Notes: generated by a model from the letters alone, not told the origin. Positions 1-7,036 are shown, numbered from the stretch's first letter. The stretch is DNA of 7,250 bases from CAZHHH01 sp964532085 (GCA_964532085.1 CAZHHH010000123.1:1-7250), one strand, 5' to 3'. Translations and numbers: made by a program.

Positions 1-120
1 TTAACATGTCAATATAATCCACTTATAGGTTTTTTCAAATACGCCTGAAACTCAATAAAATAGAATAAGAGCTAGATAAATGACACTTATCTTACATAGT
101 TTCAATTGATACTAATAAAC

Positions 121-159
121 GAAAAAAGCGAATTGATAGTAATAAAATCAATTCGCTTT
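121..159 (-). terminator. Intrinsic terminator of asnS
   Basis: A perfect 13-bp stem pairs 125-137 with 147-159 around a 9-nt loop. Read on the minus strand it is followed by a run of six T (complement of the A run at 122-127, partly within the stem). It lies about 20 bp past the asnS stop codon, so it should end the asnS transcript. No similar T run follows on the plus strand beyond TTT, so the direction is clear. Confidence 0.85.
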
Positions 160-178
160 AATATTTTTTGCTTATAAA

Positions 179-1618
179 TTAATATTCTGCGTGTCCTGGT
201 GTTCTTGGGAATGGAATTACATCTCTAATATTTGTCATTCCTGTTACAAAAATCATTAATCTTTCAAATCCTAATCCAAAACCACTATGAGGAACTGTAC
301 CAAATCTACGTGTATCTAAATACCAATCCATCTCTTTGTATGGTACATTCATCTCTTTCATACGCTCAAGAAGTTTATCATAATTCTCTTCTCTTTCGCT
401 ACCTCCAATAATTTCACCAATTTGAGGAAACAGTACGTCCATAGCTTTAACAGTTTTATTATCCTCATTTAGCTTCATATAGAATGCTTTAATCTCTTTA
501 GGATAATCTGTTAGTATAACTGGTGATTTAAAGTGTTTTTCAACTAAATATCTTTCGTGTTCACTCTGTAAATCAACACCAAATCCTTCAACAGGATATT
601 TAAACTGTCCTCTTTTATTTGGTCTAGACTCTTTCAGGATTTCGATAGCTTCAGTATATGTTAATCTTACAAAATCTTGATTTAAAACGAAGTTTAACTT
701 CTCGATTAACTCCATACCTCTCTCATCAGCCTTTTTATTCTTCTCCTCTTGTTCAAGTCTTTGACTTAAGAATTTTAAATCATCCTCACACTCATCAAGA
801 GCTGTTTTTATTAAGAACTTTAAGAACTCCTCAGCCAAATCCATATTATCAATTAAATCATAGAATGCCATTTCTGGTTCTATCATCCAAAATTCAGCTA
901 AATGTCTTGTAGTATTTGAGTTTTCTGCTCTAAAGGTTGGCCCAAAGGTATAAATTTCACCCATTGCCAAAGCTGCCAACTCTCCTTCCAGCTGTCCAGA
1001 GACAGTAAGATTTGTCATTTTCTCAAAAAAGTCCTCTTTATAATCAACTTTTCCATCTTCTGTTTTTGGCACATTATCCAAATCTAAAGTAGTAACTTGG
1101 AACATCTCTCCAGCACCTTCAGCGTCAGAAGCTGTAATTATAGGTGTGTGAATATTAACAAATCCTTTTTCAGTGAAAAATCTATGTATTCCATAAATCA
1201 TTGCATGCCTAACTCTTGTTATAGCACTAAAGGTGTTTGTTCTAAATCTTAAGTGAGCAATTTCTCTTAAAAACTCTAATGAATGTCTTTTTGGTTGTAA
1301 TGGATATGCATCTACATCACAATCTCCAATTACTTCAATTTTTTCAGCTAACAGCTCTACATTCTGCCCAGCTCCTTGTGATTCGTTCAAAGTTCCCTCT
1401 ACTGATAATGACGCTCCAGTAGTAATACGACGAATCAAAGCCTCATCAAATTTATCAGCATCTGCAACAATCTGTAAATTATGAATTGTAGAACCATCGT
1501 TTAATGCTATAAAACTAATACTTCTATTTCCTCTTCGAGTTCTTACCCAACCTTTTACTATATATTTTTCGTTGACTTTTCCGTTCTTAACTATTTCAAC
1601 AATTTTTGTGCGTCGCAT
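179..1618 (-). CDS. asnS: Asparaginyl-tRNA synthetase
   Basis: Class IIb aminoacyl-tRNA synthetase that activates asparagine with ATP and charges tRNA-Asn in the cytoplasm. The 479-residue product is full length for the family. An N-terminal OB-fold anticodon-binding domain covers about residues 17-100 (VKGWVRTRRG near 21-30). The class II catalytic core follows: motif 1 around 150-161 with its proline in HTPII; motif 2 with FRAEN at 229-233 and RHLAEF at 238-243; and motif 3 with GLGFER at 448-453. The IIGGSERE loop at 403-410 favours AsnRS over AspRS. A segment at about 180-203 (LDNVPKTEDGKVDYKEDFFE) lies between motifs 1 and 2; from memory this insertion is common in Bacteroidota AsnRS. 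The ATG at the far end gives a normal N terminus. The gene stands alone with its own promoter-like box upstream and a terminator downstream. Confidence 0.97.
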   Translation of the reverse strand: MRRTKIVEIVKNGKVNEKYIVKGWVRTRRGNRSISFIALNDGSTIHNLQIVADADKFDEALIRRITTGASLSVEGTLNESQGAGQNVELLAEKIEVIGDCDVDAYPLQPKRHSLEFLREIAHLRFRTNTFSAITRVRHAMIYGIHRFFTEKGFVNIHTPIITASDAEGAGEMFQVTTLDLDNVPKTEDGKVDYKEDFFEKMTNLTVSGQLEGELAALAMGEIYTFGPTFRAENSNTTRHLAEFWMIEPEMAFYDLIDNMDLAEEFLKFLIKTALDECEDDLKFLSQRLEQEEKNKKADERGMELIEKLNFVLNQDFVRLTYTEAIEILKESRPNKRGQFKYPVEGFGVDLQSEHERYLVEKHFKSPVILTDYPKEIKAFYMKLNEDNKTVKAMDVLFPQIGEIIGGSEREENYDKLLERMKEMNVPYKEMDWYLDTRRFGTVPHSGFGLGFERLMIFVTGMTNIRDVIPFPRTPGHAEY

Positions 1619-1665
1619 AGTGATTATCTGTTTTATATTTTGTTTTTATATTGAAATTTCAATTT

Positions 1666-1674
1666 GCAAAGTAA
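1666..1674 (-). promoter_or_regulatory. Promoter -7-like box for asnS
   Basis: On the minus strand this reads TTACTTTGC, one base from the Bacteroidota -7 consensus TAnnTTTGC. It would start transcription roughly 40 nt before the asnS ATG. The -33 region, expected near 1694-1700, is T-rich but lacks a clean TTTG, so the call is moderate. Confidence 0.45.
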
Positions 1675-1899
1675 GTAATTTTTTTTGACGATAAAAATAA
1701 TTATTTATTATGATTAGGGAGTATTATATATAATATCGAATTTTTGTGTGAAATTTTAGTAGTTCTCACAGATAAGTATATTTTGGCAGATAATTTTATA
1801 ATCGAATAATAGAAGACTCCTAACAAATTAGATTATTTATTTATAGTTAGTAGAATGCAAAGATATTTTTATTCAGAACTTCTTTTTCCCTTTATCCTT

Positions 1900-2036
1900 T
1901 TTACCCCCGTCCCCCTCTTGCTTTCAGCTAGAGTCGGTAAAGGGGTGCTACCCTAAAACGTTAAATACAAAACGTAATTTTTATTACTTAATAACTTACT
2001 TTAATAAGTCTAAAAGCCCCCTTTATCGTGTCTAAC
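1900..2036. repeat. Interspersed inverted-repeat element, copy R1
   Basis: This copy begins with TTTACCCCCGTCCCCCTC, as the copies at 5990 and 6388 do, and shares the same core (GGGGTGCTACCCTAAA, then TACAAAACGTAATTTT, then ATTACTTAATAACTT). Imperfect arms at about 1927-1945 and 2017-2036 pair with each other (about 15 of 19). It has diverged from R2: GAGTC replaces GACAC in the left arm and a few bases are added before the right arm. It has no coding capacity. It resembles a MITE or another small palindromic repeat, but its mobility is inferred only from the scattered copies. Confidence 0.75.
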
Positions 2037-2126
2037 CTTTGGCACAGGAATGATTCAAATATCTGCAATAATTTTAGTAACTCTTACAGATATGTAGATA
2101 GTTTTTCCGTGGACATCACAAAAGTA

Positions 2127-2166
2127 CAAAAACAAAAAAGGGAAGCTCAAATGAACTTCCCTTTTT
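2127..2166 (-). terminator. Intrinsic terminator of the tRNA operon
   Basis: A perfect 11-bp stem pairs AAAAAGGGAAG (2135-2145) with CTTCCCTTTTT (2156-2166) around a 10-nt loop. On the minus strand it is followed by TTTTTTGTTTTTG. It begins within 2 nt of the 3' end of tRNA-Pro, so it ends the tRNA transcript and leaves almost no trailer. Confidence 0.85.
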
Positions 2167-2167
2167 G

Positions 2168-2242
2168 TCGGGGTGGCAGGATTCGAACCTGCGACCCCCT
2201 GGTCCCAAACCAGGTGCGCTAACCGGACTGCGCTACACCCCG
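2168..2242 (-). tRNA. tRNA-Pro (anticodon UGG)
   Basis: Reading the minus strand, the acceptor stem CGGGGTG pairs with CACCCCG and is followed by discriminator A. The anticodon stem CCTGG/CCAGG encloses the loop TTTGGGA, which carries anticodon TGG. The T arm GCAGG-TTCGAAT-CCTGC is perfect. CCA is not encoded (the next bases are CAA), so it must be added by CCA-adding enzyme. The gene lies 13 bp after tRNA-Ser on the same strand and is probably processed from the same transcript. Confidence 0.96.
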
Positions 2243-2255
2243 TAATATTTTGCTG

Positions 2256-2342
<87 letters not shown>

Positions 2343-2387
2343 TTTCTATTCTCCCTTAGAGAAGCAATCTCCTTTGTGATTGCGTGT

Positions 2388-2420
2388 GCAAATGTATAAA
2401 AATGATTCTTATCCTACAAA
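2388..2420 (-). promoter_or_regulatory. Bacteroidota-type promoter of the tRNA-Ser/tRNA-Pro operon
   Basis: On the minus strand a -33 TTTG (2417-2420) and a -7 TACATTTGC (2388-2396) are separated by exactly 20 nt, matching the housekeeping sigma consensus TTTG-N19-22-TAnnTTTGC of this phylum. Transcription would start near 2380, leaving a leader of about 40 nt with two small hairpins (2364-2383 and 2349-2363) before tRNA-Ser. Confidence 0.85.
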
Positions 2421-2510
2421 CTATTTTGGCATTATTTTATAAAAAAAATCACTTTATTTTATTAATGACTGATTATCAATAATTACCAAAGCAACAAAAA
2501 AACTACTTTT

Positions 2511-4544
2511 TTAACGAACTATCGAGCCATTATCAATTTCTGATGCAGGATTTATAAATTCTAATCTTCCATTACCATCTTCTGCCATTAAAATCATACC
2601 TTGAGATTCTATACCTCTAATTTTTCGTGGAGCTAAATTTACTAAAATAGAAACTTGCTTACCAACAATTTTTTCTGGCTCAAAGAATTCTGCAATTCCA
2701 GAAACAACTGTTCTCTTATCAATACCTGTATCTATTTCTAGTTTTAAAAGTTTCTTCGTCTTTGCTACTTTTTCAGCTGCAATGATAGTTCCAACACGAA
2801 TATCCATCTTTGTAAAATCATCAAATGAAATATCCTCTTTAGCTGGCTCAACTGTTTTTGCACTACTTTCATTTGCCTCCTTTATATTAGATAATCTATC
2901 AAGTTGCTTTTGAATGGCATCGTCTTCTATCTTTTGAAATAGAAGTTCTGATTTATTTATTTCATGACCAACTTCAAGAATTTCTTTTTCTCCGACTAAA
3001 CTCCAGTTAAGCGTTGAGATATTTAGCATATCTCTTAACTTTTGAGAGGAGAATGGTAAAAACGGCTCAAAAAGTATAGATAAATTCGCTGTTATCTGAA
3101 GAGCTATATACATAATAGTCTTAACTCGCTCTTCATCAGTTTTTATAAGTTTCCAAGGTTCAGAGTCTGCTAAATATTTATTACCTAATCGGGCTAAATT
3201 CATAGCTTCACGCAATGAGTCTCTAAATTTAAAGTTATCAAGCAAACTCTGTGTCTTATCAACAATCACTTTAATTTGCTGTAAAACTTCATTGTCTTCC
3301 TCAGTAAAACTGCTTGGCTGAGGCACCAAACCATTATAATATTTATGAGTAAGCACAGTTGCTCTATTTACAAAATTTCCATAAATAGCAACTAACTCAT
3401 TATTATTGTGAGCTTGGAAGTCTTTCCACGTAAAGTCATTATCTTTTGTTTCTGGCGCATTTGCTGTCAAAACGTATCTTAATGCATCTTGTTGATCTTT
3501 GAAATCTTCTAAATATTCGTGCAACCAGACAGCCCAAGTTCTTGAAGTAGAAATTTTATCTCCTTCAAGATTTAAAAACTCATTTGCAGGAACATTATCT
3601 GGCAATATATACGAGCCTTCAGCTTTAAGCATAGATGGAAAAACAATACAGTGAAAAACAATATTATCTTTTCCGATAAAATGCAATAGCCTTGTTTCAG
3701 GGTCTTTCCAATATTTTTCCCATTCAGGAGTTAATTCGCGAGTTGCAGAAATATATCCAATAGGAGCATCAAACCACACATAAAGCACTTTGCCCTCTTC
3801 CCCTTCGATGGGAACTGGTACACCCCAATCTAAATCACGACTAACGGCACGTGGCTGCAATCCCATATCAATCCACGATTTGCACTGCCCGTAAACGTTA
3901 GGTTTCCACTCTTTATGATCTTCTAAAATCCATTGTTTTAAAAATGGCTCATGCTTATCTAATGGCAAATACCAATGTTTAGTCTTTTTAAGAACTGGAA
4001 CACTTCCCGAAATGGTTGATTTTGGGTTTATTAAATCATTTGCATTTAGCGAAGTTCCACAACTTTCACACTGATCACCGTATGCTCCGTCATTATTACA
4101 GCTTGGGCAAGTTCCTGTGATATATCTATCTGCTAAAAACTGTTTAGCCTCTTCATCGTAATATTGGTCGGTCTCTTTCTCTAAAAACTGACCATCATCA
4201 TATAGTTTTTTGAAAAAATCTGACGCAGTTTTATGGTGTATTTCATTAGAAGTACGTGAATATATATCAAATGAAATTCCAAAATCTTCAAACGATTTTT
4301 TAATGATACCGTGAAACTTATCAACAACATCTTGTGGAGTTACTCCCTCATTTCTAGCCTTTAACGTAATTGGCACTCCATGCTCATCCGACCCTCCTAT
4401 TAATAATACATCTTCACCTTTCAATCTCAAATACCTAACATAAATATCTGCAGGTACATACACGCCTGCAAGGTGTCCGATATGAATTGGACCATTGGCA
4501 TAAGGTAAAGCTGTTGTTACTAATGTTCTTTTAAACTGTGTCAT
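2511..4544 (-). CDS. metG: Methionyl-tRNA synthetase
   Basis: Class I synthetase that charges tRNA-Met, including the initiator, in the cytoplasm. At 677 residues it is full length for the long, dimeric bacterial type. The ATP-binding HIGH motif is at 21-24 within YANGPIHIGH. A zinc knuckle has CPSC at 146-149 and CESC at 159-162. The KMSKS loop appears as KISTS at 330-334, a variant usual in this MetRS subgroup. The alpha-helical anticodon domain covers roughly 380-545, with the WKL segment near 464-466. A linker leads to the C-terminal Trbp111-like tRNA-binding and dimerisation domain at about 573-677 (DFTKMDIRVGTI). The start is the ATG just after TGTTTTT...ATAT-like A/T-rich leader; no better upstream start exists. 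It is divergent from the LD-carboxypeptidase gene, with 110 bp between starts. No convincing intrinsic terminator follows, only an A/T-only hairpin at the stop. Confidence 0.97.
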   Translation of the reverse strand: MTQFKRTLVTTALPYANGPIHIGHLAGVYVPADIYVRYLRLKGEDVLLIGGSDEHGVPITLKARNEGVTPQDVVDKFHGIIKKSFEDFGISFDIYSRTSNEIHHKTASDFFKKLYDDGQFLEKETDQYYDEEAKQFLADRYITGTCPSCNNDGAYGDQCESCGTSLNANDLINPKSTISGSVPVLKKTKHWYLPLDKHEPFLKQWILEDHKEWKPNVYGQCKSWIDMGLQPRAVSRDLDWGVPVPIEGEEGKVLYVWFDAPIGYISATRELTPEWEKYWKDPETRLLHFIGKDNIVFHCIVFPSMLKAEGSYILPDNVPANEFLNLEGDKISTSRTWAVWLHEYLEDFKDQQDALRYVLTANAPETKDNDFTWKDFQAHNNNELVAIYGNFVNRATVLTHKYYNGLVPQPSSFTEEDNEVLQQIKVIVDKTQSLLDNFKFRDSLREAMNLARLGNKYLADSEPWKLIKTDEERVKTIMYIALQITANLSILFEPFLPFSSQKLRDMLNISTLNWSLVGEKEILEVGHEINKSELLFQKIEDDAIQKQLDRLSNIKEANESSAKTVEPAKEDISFDDFTKMDIRVGTIIAAEKVAKTKKLLKLEIDTGIDKRTVVSGIAEFFEPEKIVGKQVSILVNLAPRKIRGIESQGMILMAEDGNGRLEFINPASEIDNGSIVR

Positions 4545-4586
4545 ATAATCAAAAAAATAAAATCTTAAAATTCAAAAAAATCTGCT

Positions 4587-4594
4587 CAAAGATA
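4587..4594 (-). promoter_or_regulatory. Promoter -7 box for metG
   Basis: The minus strand reads TATCTTTG, an exact TAnnTTTG match, about 43 nt upstream of the metG ATG, giving a short leader. No clear TTTG lies at the -33 distance, so the support is the -7 box and its position only. Confidence 0.55.
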
Positions 4595-4598
4595 AGTA

Positions 4599-4607
4599 AA
4601 CATTTGC
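4599..4607 (+). promoter_or_regulatory. Promoter -7-like box for the LD-carboxypeptidase/yraN operon
   Basis: The plus strand reads AACATTTGC, one base off TAnnTTTGC, about 48 nt before the ATG at 4655. It lies only 4 bp from the opposing metG box, so the two polymerase footprints would overlap. No good -33 TTTG is visible. Confidence 0.4.
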
Positions 4608-4654
4608 AAGAAATTAATATCTTTCAATTTACATCTTTAAAACTTTATAAAAAA

Positions 4655-5563
4655 ATGCAATTTCCACCGTTTTTAAAACCAGCTGATAAAATAGGAATAG
4701 TTGCCCCTGCGGGTAAAATTGAGCCGAGTGTTATTGATGAAACAGAGCGTTTTATTAGCAATGCTGGATATGTTCCTCTCTTTGGAGAAAATATTTTAAA
4801 GAGAAACAACCTTTTTGCTGGAAGTGATGAAGAGAGATTATCTGATTTTAACAAAATGATTCATAATGTTGATATAAAAGCGATTTGGTGTGCTCGTGGT
4901 GGATATGGTTCGATGAGAATTATCGACAAAATTGATTTTGAACATCTCGTAAAACGACCTAAATGGATTATTGGATTTAGTGATATAACAGTTTTTCATT
5001 CATATATATCTTCAAACACAGACTTAGTAACTATTCACGGAGAAATGCCCAATAGTTTTCCAAATAATATTGGTGCAAACAAAGTTGTAAACATTTTACA
5101 AGGAAATATGGCTGTAGCTCCTATTTTACCACATATTTTAAATAAAAAAGGAGTAGCCAAAGGAAAATTAATTGGTGGTAATCTAACAATAATACACAAT
5201 TTGATTGGTACAAATTTAGATTTTTCATCGGAGGGTAAAATATTATTTATCGAAGAGATTGGAGAGTATGATTATCATTTAGACAGAATGATACAGTCGA
5301 TGAAATTAGCTGGAAAATTTGACAAATTAGCTGGCTTAATAGTTGGCCAAATTAGTGACACAAAAGATGGCGCAACTCCTTATGGAATGAGTGCTTATGA
5401 AATAGTTAATAATGCGTTAAAAGAGTATGATTTTCCTATAATATATAATTTTCCGTCAGGACATTCAAATCCGAATTATCCACTGCTTTTAAACTCTGAA
5501 ATAGAGATAGAAGTTGAGAAAAACAGAGTAATTTTTAAATACAAAAACCTTAACAATGGCTAA
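4655..5563 (+). CDS. Muramoyltetrapeptide (LD-) carboxypeptidase, S66 family
   Basis: Serine peptidase of the LdcA/MccF family. Family members remove the terminal D-alanine from murein tetrapeptides in the cytoplasm during peptidoglycan recycling; some relatives cleave microcin C-type substrates instead. The product is 302 residues, normal for LdcA. The N terminus (FLKPADKIGIVAPAGK) is the usual first strand. The nucleophile is the serine of GFSD (S109). The likely partners are the glutamate of LFIEE (about E200) and the histidine of SGHSNPN (H270), the Ser-Glu-His triad of this family. No signal peptide is seen, which fits a cytosolic enzyme. The frame stays open to a GTG at 4538, but that adds 39 basic, low-complexity residues encoded by the intergenic promoter DNA and would overlap metG, so the ATG at 4655 is chosen. 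No strong Shine-Dalgarno is present, as is common in this phylum. The gene overlaps yraN by 8 nt. Confidence 0.93.
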   Translation: MQFPPFLKPADKIGIVAPAGKIEPSVIDETERFISNAGYVPLFGENILKRNNLFAGSDEERLSDFNKMIHNVDIKAIWCARGGYGSMRIIDKIDFEHLVKRPKWIIGFSDITVFHSYISSNTDLVTIHGEMPNSFPNNIGANKVVNILQGNMAVAPILPHILNKKGVAKGKLIGGNLTIIHNLIGTNLDFSSEGKILFIEEIGEYDYHLDRMIQSMKLAGKFDKLAGLIVGQISDTKDGATPYGMSAYEIVNNALKEYDFPIIYNFPSGHSNPNYPLLLNSEIEIEVEKNRVIFKYKNLNNG

Positions 5564-5927
5564 ACACAATGAATTAGGCAAACTTGGTGAAGATATTGCT
5601 CACCAGTTTCTATTTGAAAATGGTTATAAAATAATTAATCGCAATTGGGTTTTCGCTAAAAAAGAGATAGATATCATCGCATTTAAAGATGAATATTTAG
5701 TTTTTATAGAAGTTAGAACCCGAACCAGTAGCAATTGGGAACACCCACGAGAGAGTATTACACCAAAAAAAATCCGCAATATTATTCTTGCTGCAGATGC
5801 ATATATTAAAGAGACTGAACTTGATAATCCTGTAAGATTTGATGTTGTCACTTGTATGCCTAAAAAAGAGGGTGGTAAGTGGGATATAGAGTTAATTGAG
5901 GAAGCTTTCATACCTGGTGTTGAGTAA
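5556..5927 (+). CDS. yraN: YraN/UPF0102 family nuclease-fold protein
   Basis: Small cytosolic protein of 123 residues, the usual family length. The family has a restriction-endonuclease-like fold and is predicted to act on DNA, but its biological role is not settled. Visible family marks are the N-terminal helix GKLGEDIAHQFL (8-19), with E12; NGYKIINRNW (22-31); KEIDII (36-41), with the putative metal ligand D39; and FIEVRTR (50-56), with E52. The position equivalent to the catalytic Lys of PD-(D/E)xK enzymes is Arg54, which is often seen in YraN proteins of this phylum. RFDVV at 94-98 is the final conserved strand. Its ATG lies inside the end of the carboxypeptidase gene (ATGGCTAA shares 8 nt), so translation is probably coupled. 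The last 12 codons are duplicated downstream at 6287. No classical terminator follows. Confidence 0.92.
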   Translation: MAKHNELGKLGEDIAHQFLFENGYKIINRNWVFAKKEIDIIAFKDEYLVFIEVRTRTSSNWEHPRESITPKKIRNIILAADAYIKETELDNPVRFDVVTCMPKKEGGKWDIELIEEAFIPGVE

Positions 5928-6071
5928 TAAAGCTGTAAATTCTCCATTAGCCAAATTATATATAAATTAATGTCATTATTACCATTGCGTTTACCCCCGT
6001 CCCCCTCTTGCTTTCAGCTAGACACGGTAAAGGGGTGCTACCCTAAAGCGTAAATACAAAACGTAATTTTC
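5888..6071 (+). repeat. 184-bp direct repeat, copy 1 (contains the yraN 3' end)
   Basis: This segment matches 6286-6469 at every base except one (G at 5916, A at 6314), an offset of exactly 398 bp. It covers the last 12 codons and stop of yraN, the downstream A/T-rich stretch, and the first 82 bp of repeat R2. The match stops abruptly on both sides (5887 and 6072 differ from 6285 and 6470). Confidence 0.95.
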
Positions 6072-6119
6072 ATTACTTAATAACTTGCTAAAGTCTCCTT
6101 TACTGTGTCTAGCTAAAAG
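5990..6119. repeat. Interspersed inverted-repeat element, copy R2 (complete)
   Basis: This is the best-preserved copy. A 23-bp arm (6011-6033, CTTTCAGCTAGACACGG then TAAAGG) pairs with 6097-6119 with only two mismatches, enclosing 63 bp. The interior holds the mini-hairpin GGGTGCTACCC (6033-6043), then CGTAAA and CGTAAT in direct repeat. An alternative pairing is possible between the pyrimidine-rich lead TTTACCCCCGT (5990-6000) and ACGGTAAAGGGGT (6024-6036), which would compete with the long arms. It lacks coding capacity. Confidence 0.8.
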
Positions 6120-6285
6120 AAAAACAACGTTAAGTGAAGCTAATTTAAGGATTATACGTTGTCTTTCTCACTTTTTGCTCCTTTCTTGTCTTCCGCGCAT
6201 CTTTGAGACACCAAAACTAAGTAGATTAAAATCAATCACATACCAAGATAATTATATATTTCTAGGTGTCCCAATGCGGAACTCA
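6114..6285. other. Gene-free spacer between the two 184-bp repeats
   Basis: No supported gene; the short open frame across this stretch has no recognisable features and begins inside repeat R2. Two inverted repeats are visible: ACAACGT (6124-6130) with ACGTTGT (6156-6162), and a longer imperfect pair, 6185-6212 (CTTG..TTCCGC...GACACC) with 6265-6287 (GGTGTC...GCGGAA..CAAG). The second ends almost exactly where repeat copy 2 begins. Confidence 0.6.
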
Positions 6286-6286
6286 A

Positions 6287-6325
6287 GAGTTAATTGAGGA
6301 AGCTTTCATACCTAGTGTTGAGTAA
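6287..6325 (+). pseudogene. Duplicated yraN 3' fragment
   Basis: These bases repeat codons 112-123 and the stop of yraN in the same strand and order. The only change turns GGT (Gly121) into AGT (Ser). There is no start codon or upstream part of the gene, so it is a non-functional tail carried in the duplication. Confidence 0.85.
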
Positions 6326-6387
6326 TAAAGCTGTAAATTCTCCATTAGCCAAATTATATATAAATTAATGTCATTATTACCATTGCG

Positions 6388-6469
6388 TTTACCCCCGTCC
6401 CCCTCTTGCTTTCAGCTAGACACGGTAAAGGGGTGCTACCCTAAAGCGTAAATACAAAACGTAATTTTC
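6388..6469. repeat. Interspersed inverted-repeat element, copy R3 (truncated)
   Basis: Left 82 bp of the R element, identical to R2 over that length, because it lies in the 184-bp duplication. The right inverted arm is missing: the sequence switches to the 724-bp element one base after TAATTTTC. Confidence 0.85.
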
Positions 6470-6652
6470 CTGTTTTCGTCATTGCAACACCCAAAAATGA
6501 TAGTAGTTTGAATGATTTTAAATTTTATATTCACTAGACCTCTTTTGAAAAAATCCGAGCATTGCGACTAGTAAGTTGTGTTAAATTATTGAATGATAAA
6601 ATAGCTTTATAAAACTGTTTTTTTCCTAATAAACAGATATTGTTATTATGTT

Positions 6653-6854
6653 GCTCTTTCAGAGCGCAATTTCTATATGTACTAAGATCCCAAGGCGGGA
6701 TTGCCTTGGGCTAACATATATTGCTCCTTCAGAGCATTGGTTATTTCATAATGGTTATTATTTATGAAAACACATAGGCTGTAGGCCTTATTTATGTCAG
6801 CCTGTGGCAACGCCACAGGTAAATGTAAACTCTGCAAATGCAGGCTGTAAGCCT
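6653..6854. repeat. Cluster of REP-like palindromes
   Basis: Seven short palindromes occur in about 200 bp: GCTCTTTCAGAGC (6653-6665), CCCAAGGC/GCCTTGGG (6689-6710), GCTCCTTCAGAGC (6723-6735), AGGCTGTAGGCCT (6776-6788), CCTGTGGC/GCCACAGG (6801-6819), CTGC/GCAG (6832-6843) and AGGCTGTAAGCCT (6842-6854). They are GC-richer than the surrounding DNA. Alternating sets of this kind are familiar from intergenic regions of Bacteroidota and resemble REP sequences mobilised by REP-associated tyrosine (IS200-like) transposases. That link is from general knowledge; no such gene is in the window. Confidence 0.75.
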
Positions 6855-7002
6855 AACATACGAATTATCCTAAATGGATATAAGGATATTTGTGTTTTTT
6901 AATAAAAAAAGATTCTTTCTAATGGAGAATTTAAAATAATGTTGTCATATCTATTTTAAACGATTTTAAGATAATTAATATCTTGCCGCGTAGTTGTACA
7001 AC

Positions 7003-7036
7003 CAACAGTCTTAATAACATTATAGCTGTTGTTTTT
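7003..7036 (+). terminator. Weak terminator-like hairpin
   Basis: CAACAG (7003-7008) pairs with CTGTTG (7026-7031) across a 17-nt loop and is followed by TTTTTC. The stem is short and no gene reads into it, so it may have no function or be a remnant. Confidence 0.25.

Larger units (their letters stand above)
1619..2126. other. Gene-free spacer between tRNA-Pro and asnS
   Basis: No plausible coding sequence is seen here. The stretch holds the asnS promoter-like box, a second TATCTTTGC box on the minus strand (1857-1865, no matching -33), repeat copy R1 (1900-2036), and a pair of imperfect 29-bp direct repeats on either side of R1 (1754-1782 and 2072-2100, 23 of 29 matching). The remainder is AT-rich and featureless. 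Confidence 0.7.
6286..6469 (+). repeat. 184-bp direct repeat, copy 2
   Basis: Second copy of 5888-6071 with one substitution in 184 bp. It ends where the 724-bp inserted element begins, so its original right-hand continuation, equivalent to 6072 onward, is cut off. The near identity implies a recent duplication or ongoing gene conversion. Confidence 0.95.

Noticed and set aside
658..912. 84-codon plus-strand open frame
   Set aside because: Lies wholly antisense within asnS, whose class II motifs make that strand certain.
2028..2222. 64-codon plus-strand open frame
   Set aside because: Its C-terminal part is the antisense of tRNA-Pro (GGRIRTCDPLVPN is the classic false translation of a tRNA) and it also spans the terminator.
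2493..2516. Terminator of metG
   Set aside because: Only an A/T-only hairpin overlaps the stop codon; too weak to call.
4538..4654. N-terminal extension of the LD-carboxypeptidase to the GTG at 4538
   Set aside because: The extra 39 residues are Lys/Ile/Asn-rich translation of promoter DNA, overlap metG, and lie outside the family N terminus.
4645..4854. 69-codon minus-strand open frame
   Set aside because: Antisense shadow of the start of the LD-carboxypeptidase gene.
5624..5947. 107-codon minus-strand open frame
   Set aside because: Antisense shadow of yraN; the yraN family motifs are clear on the plus strand.
6085..6297. 70-codon plus-strand open frame between the repeats
   Set aside because: It starts inside repeat R2, crosses into the duplicated segment, and shows no domain, ribosome binding site or conserved composition.
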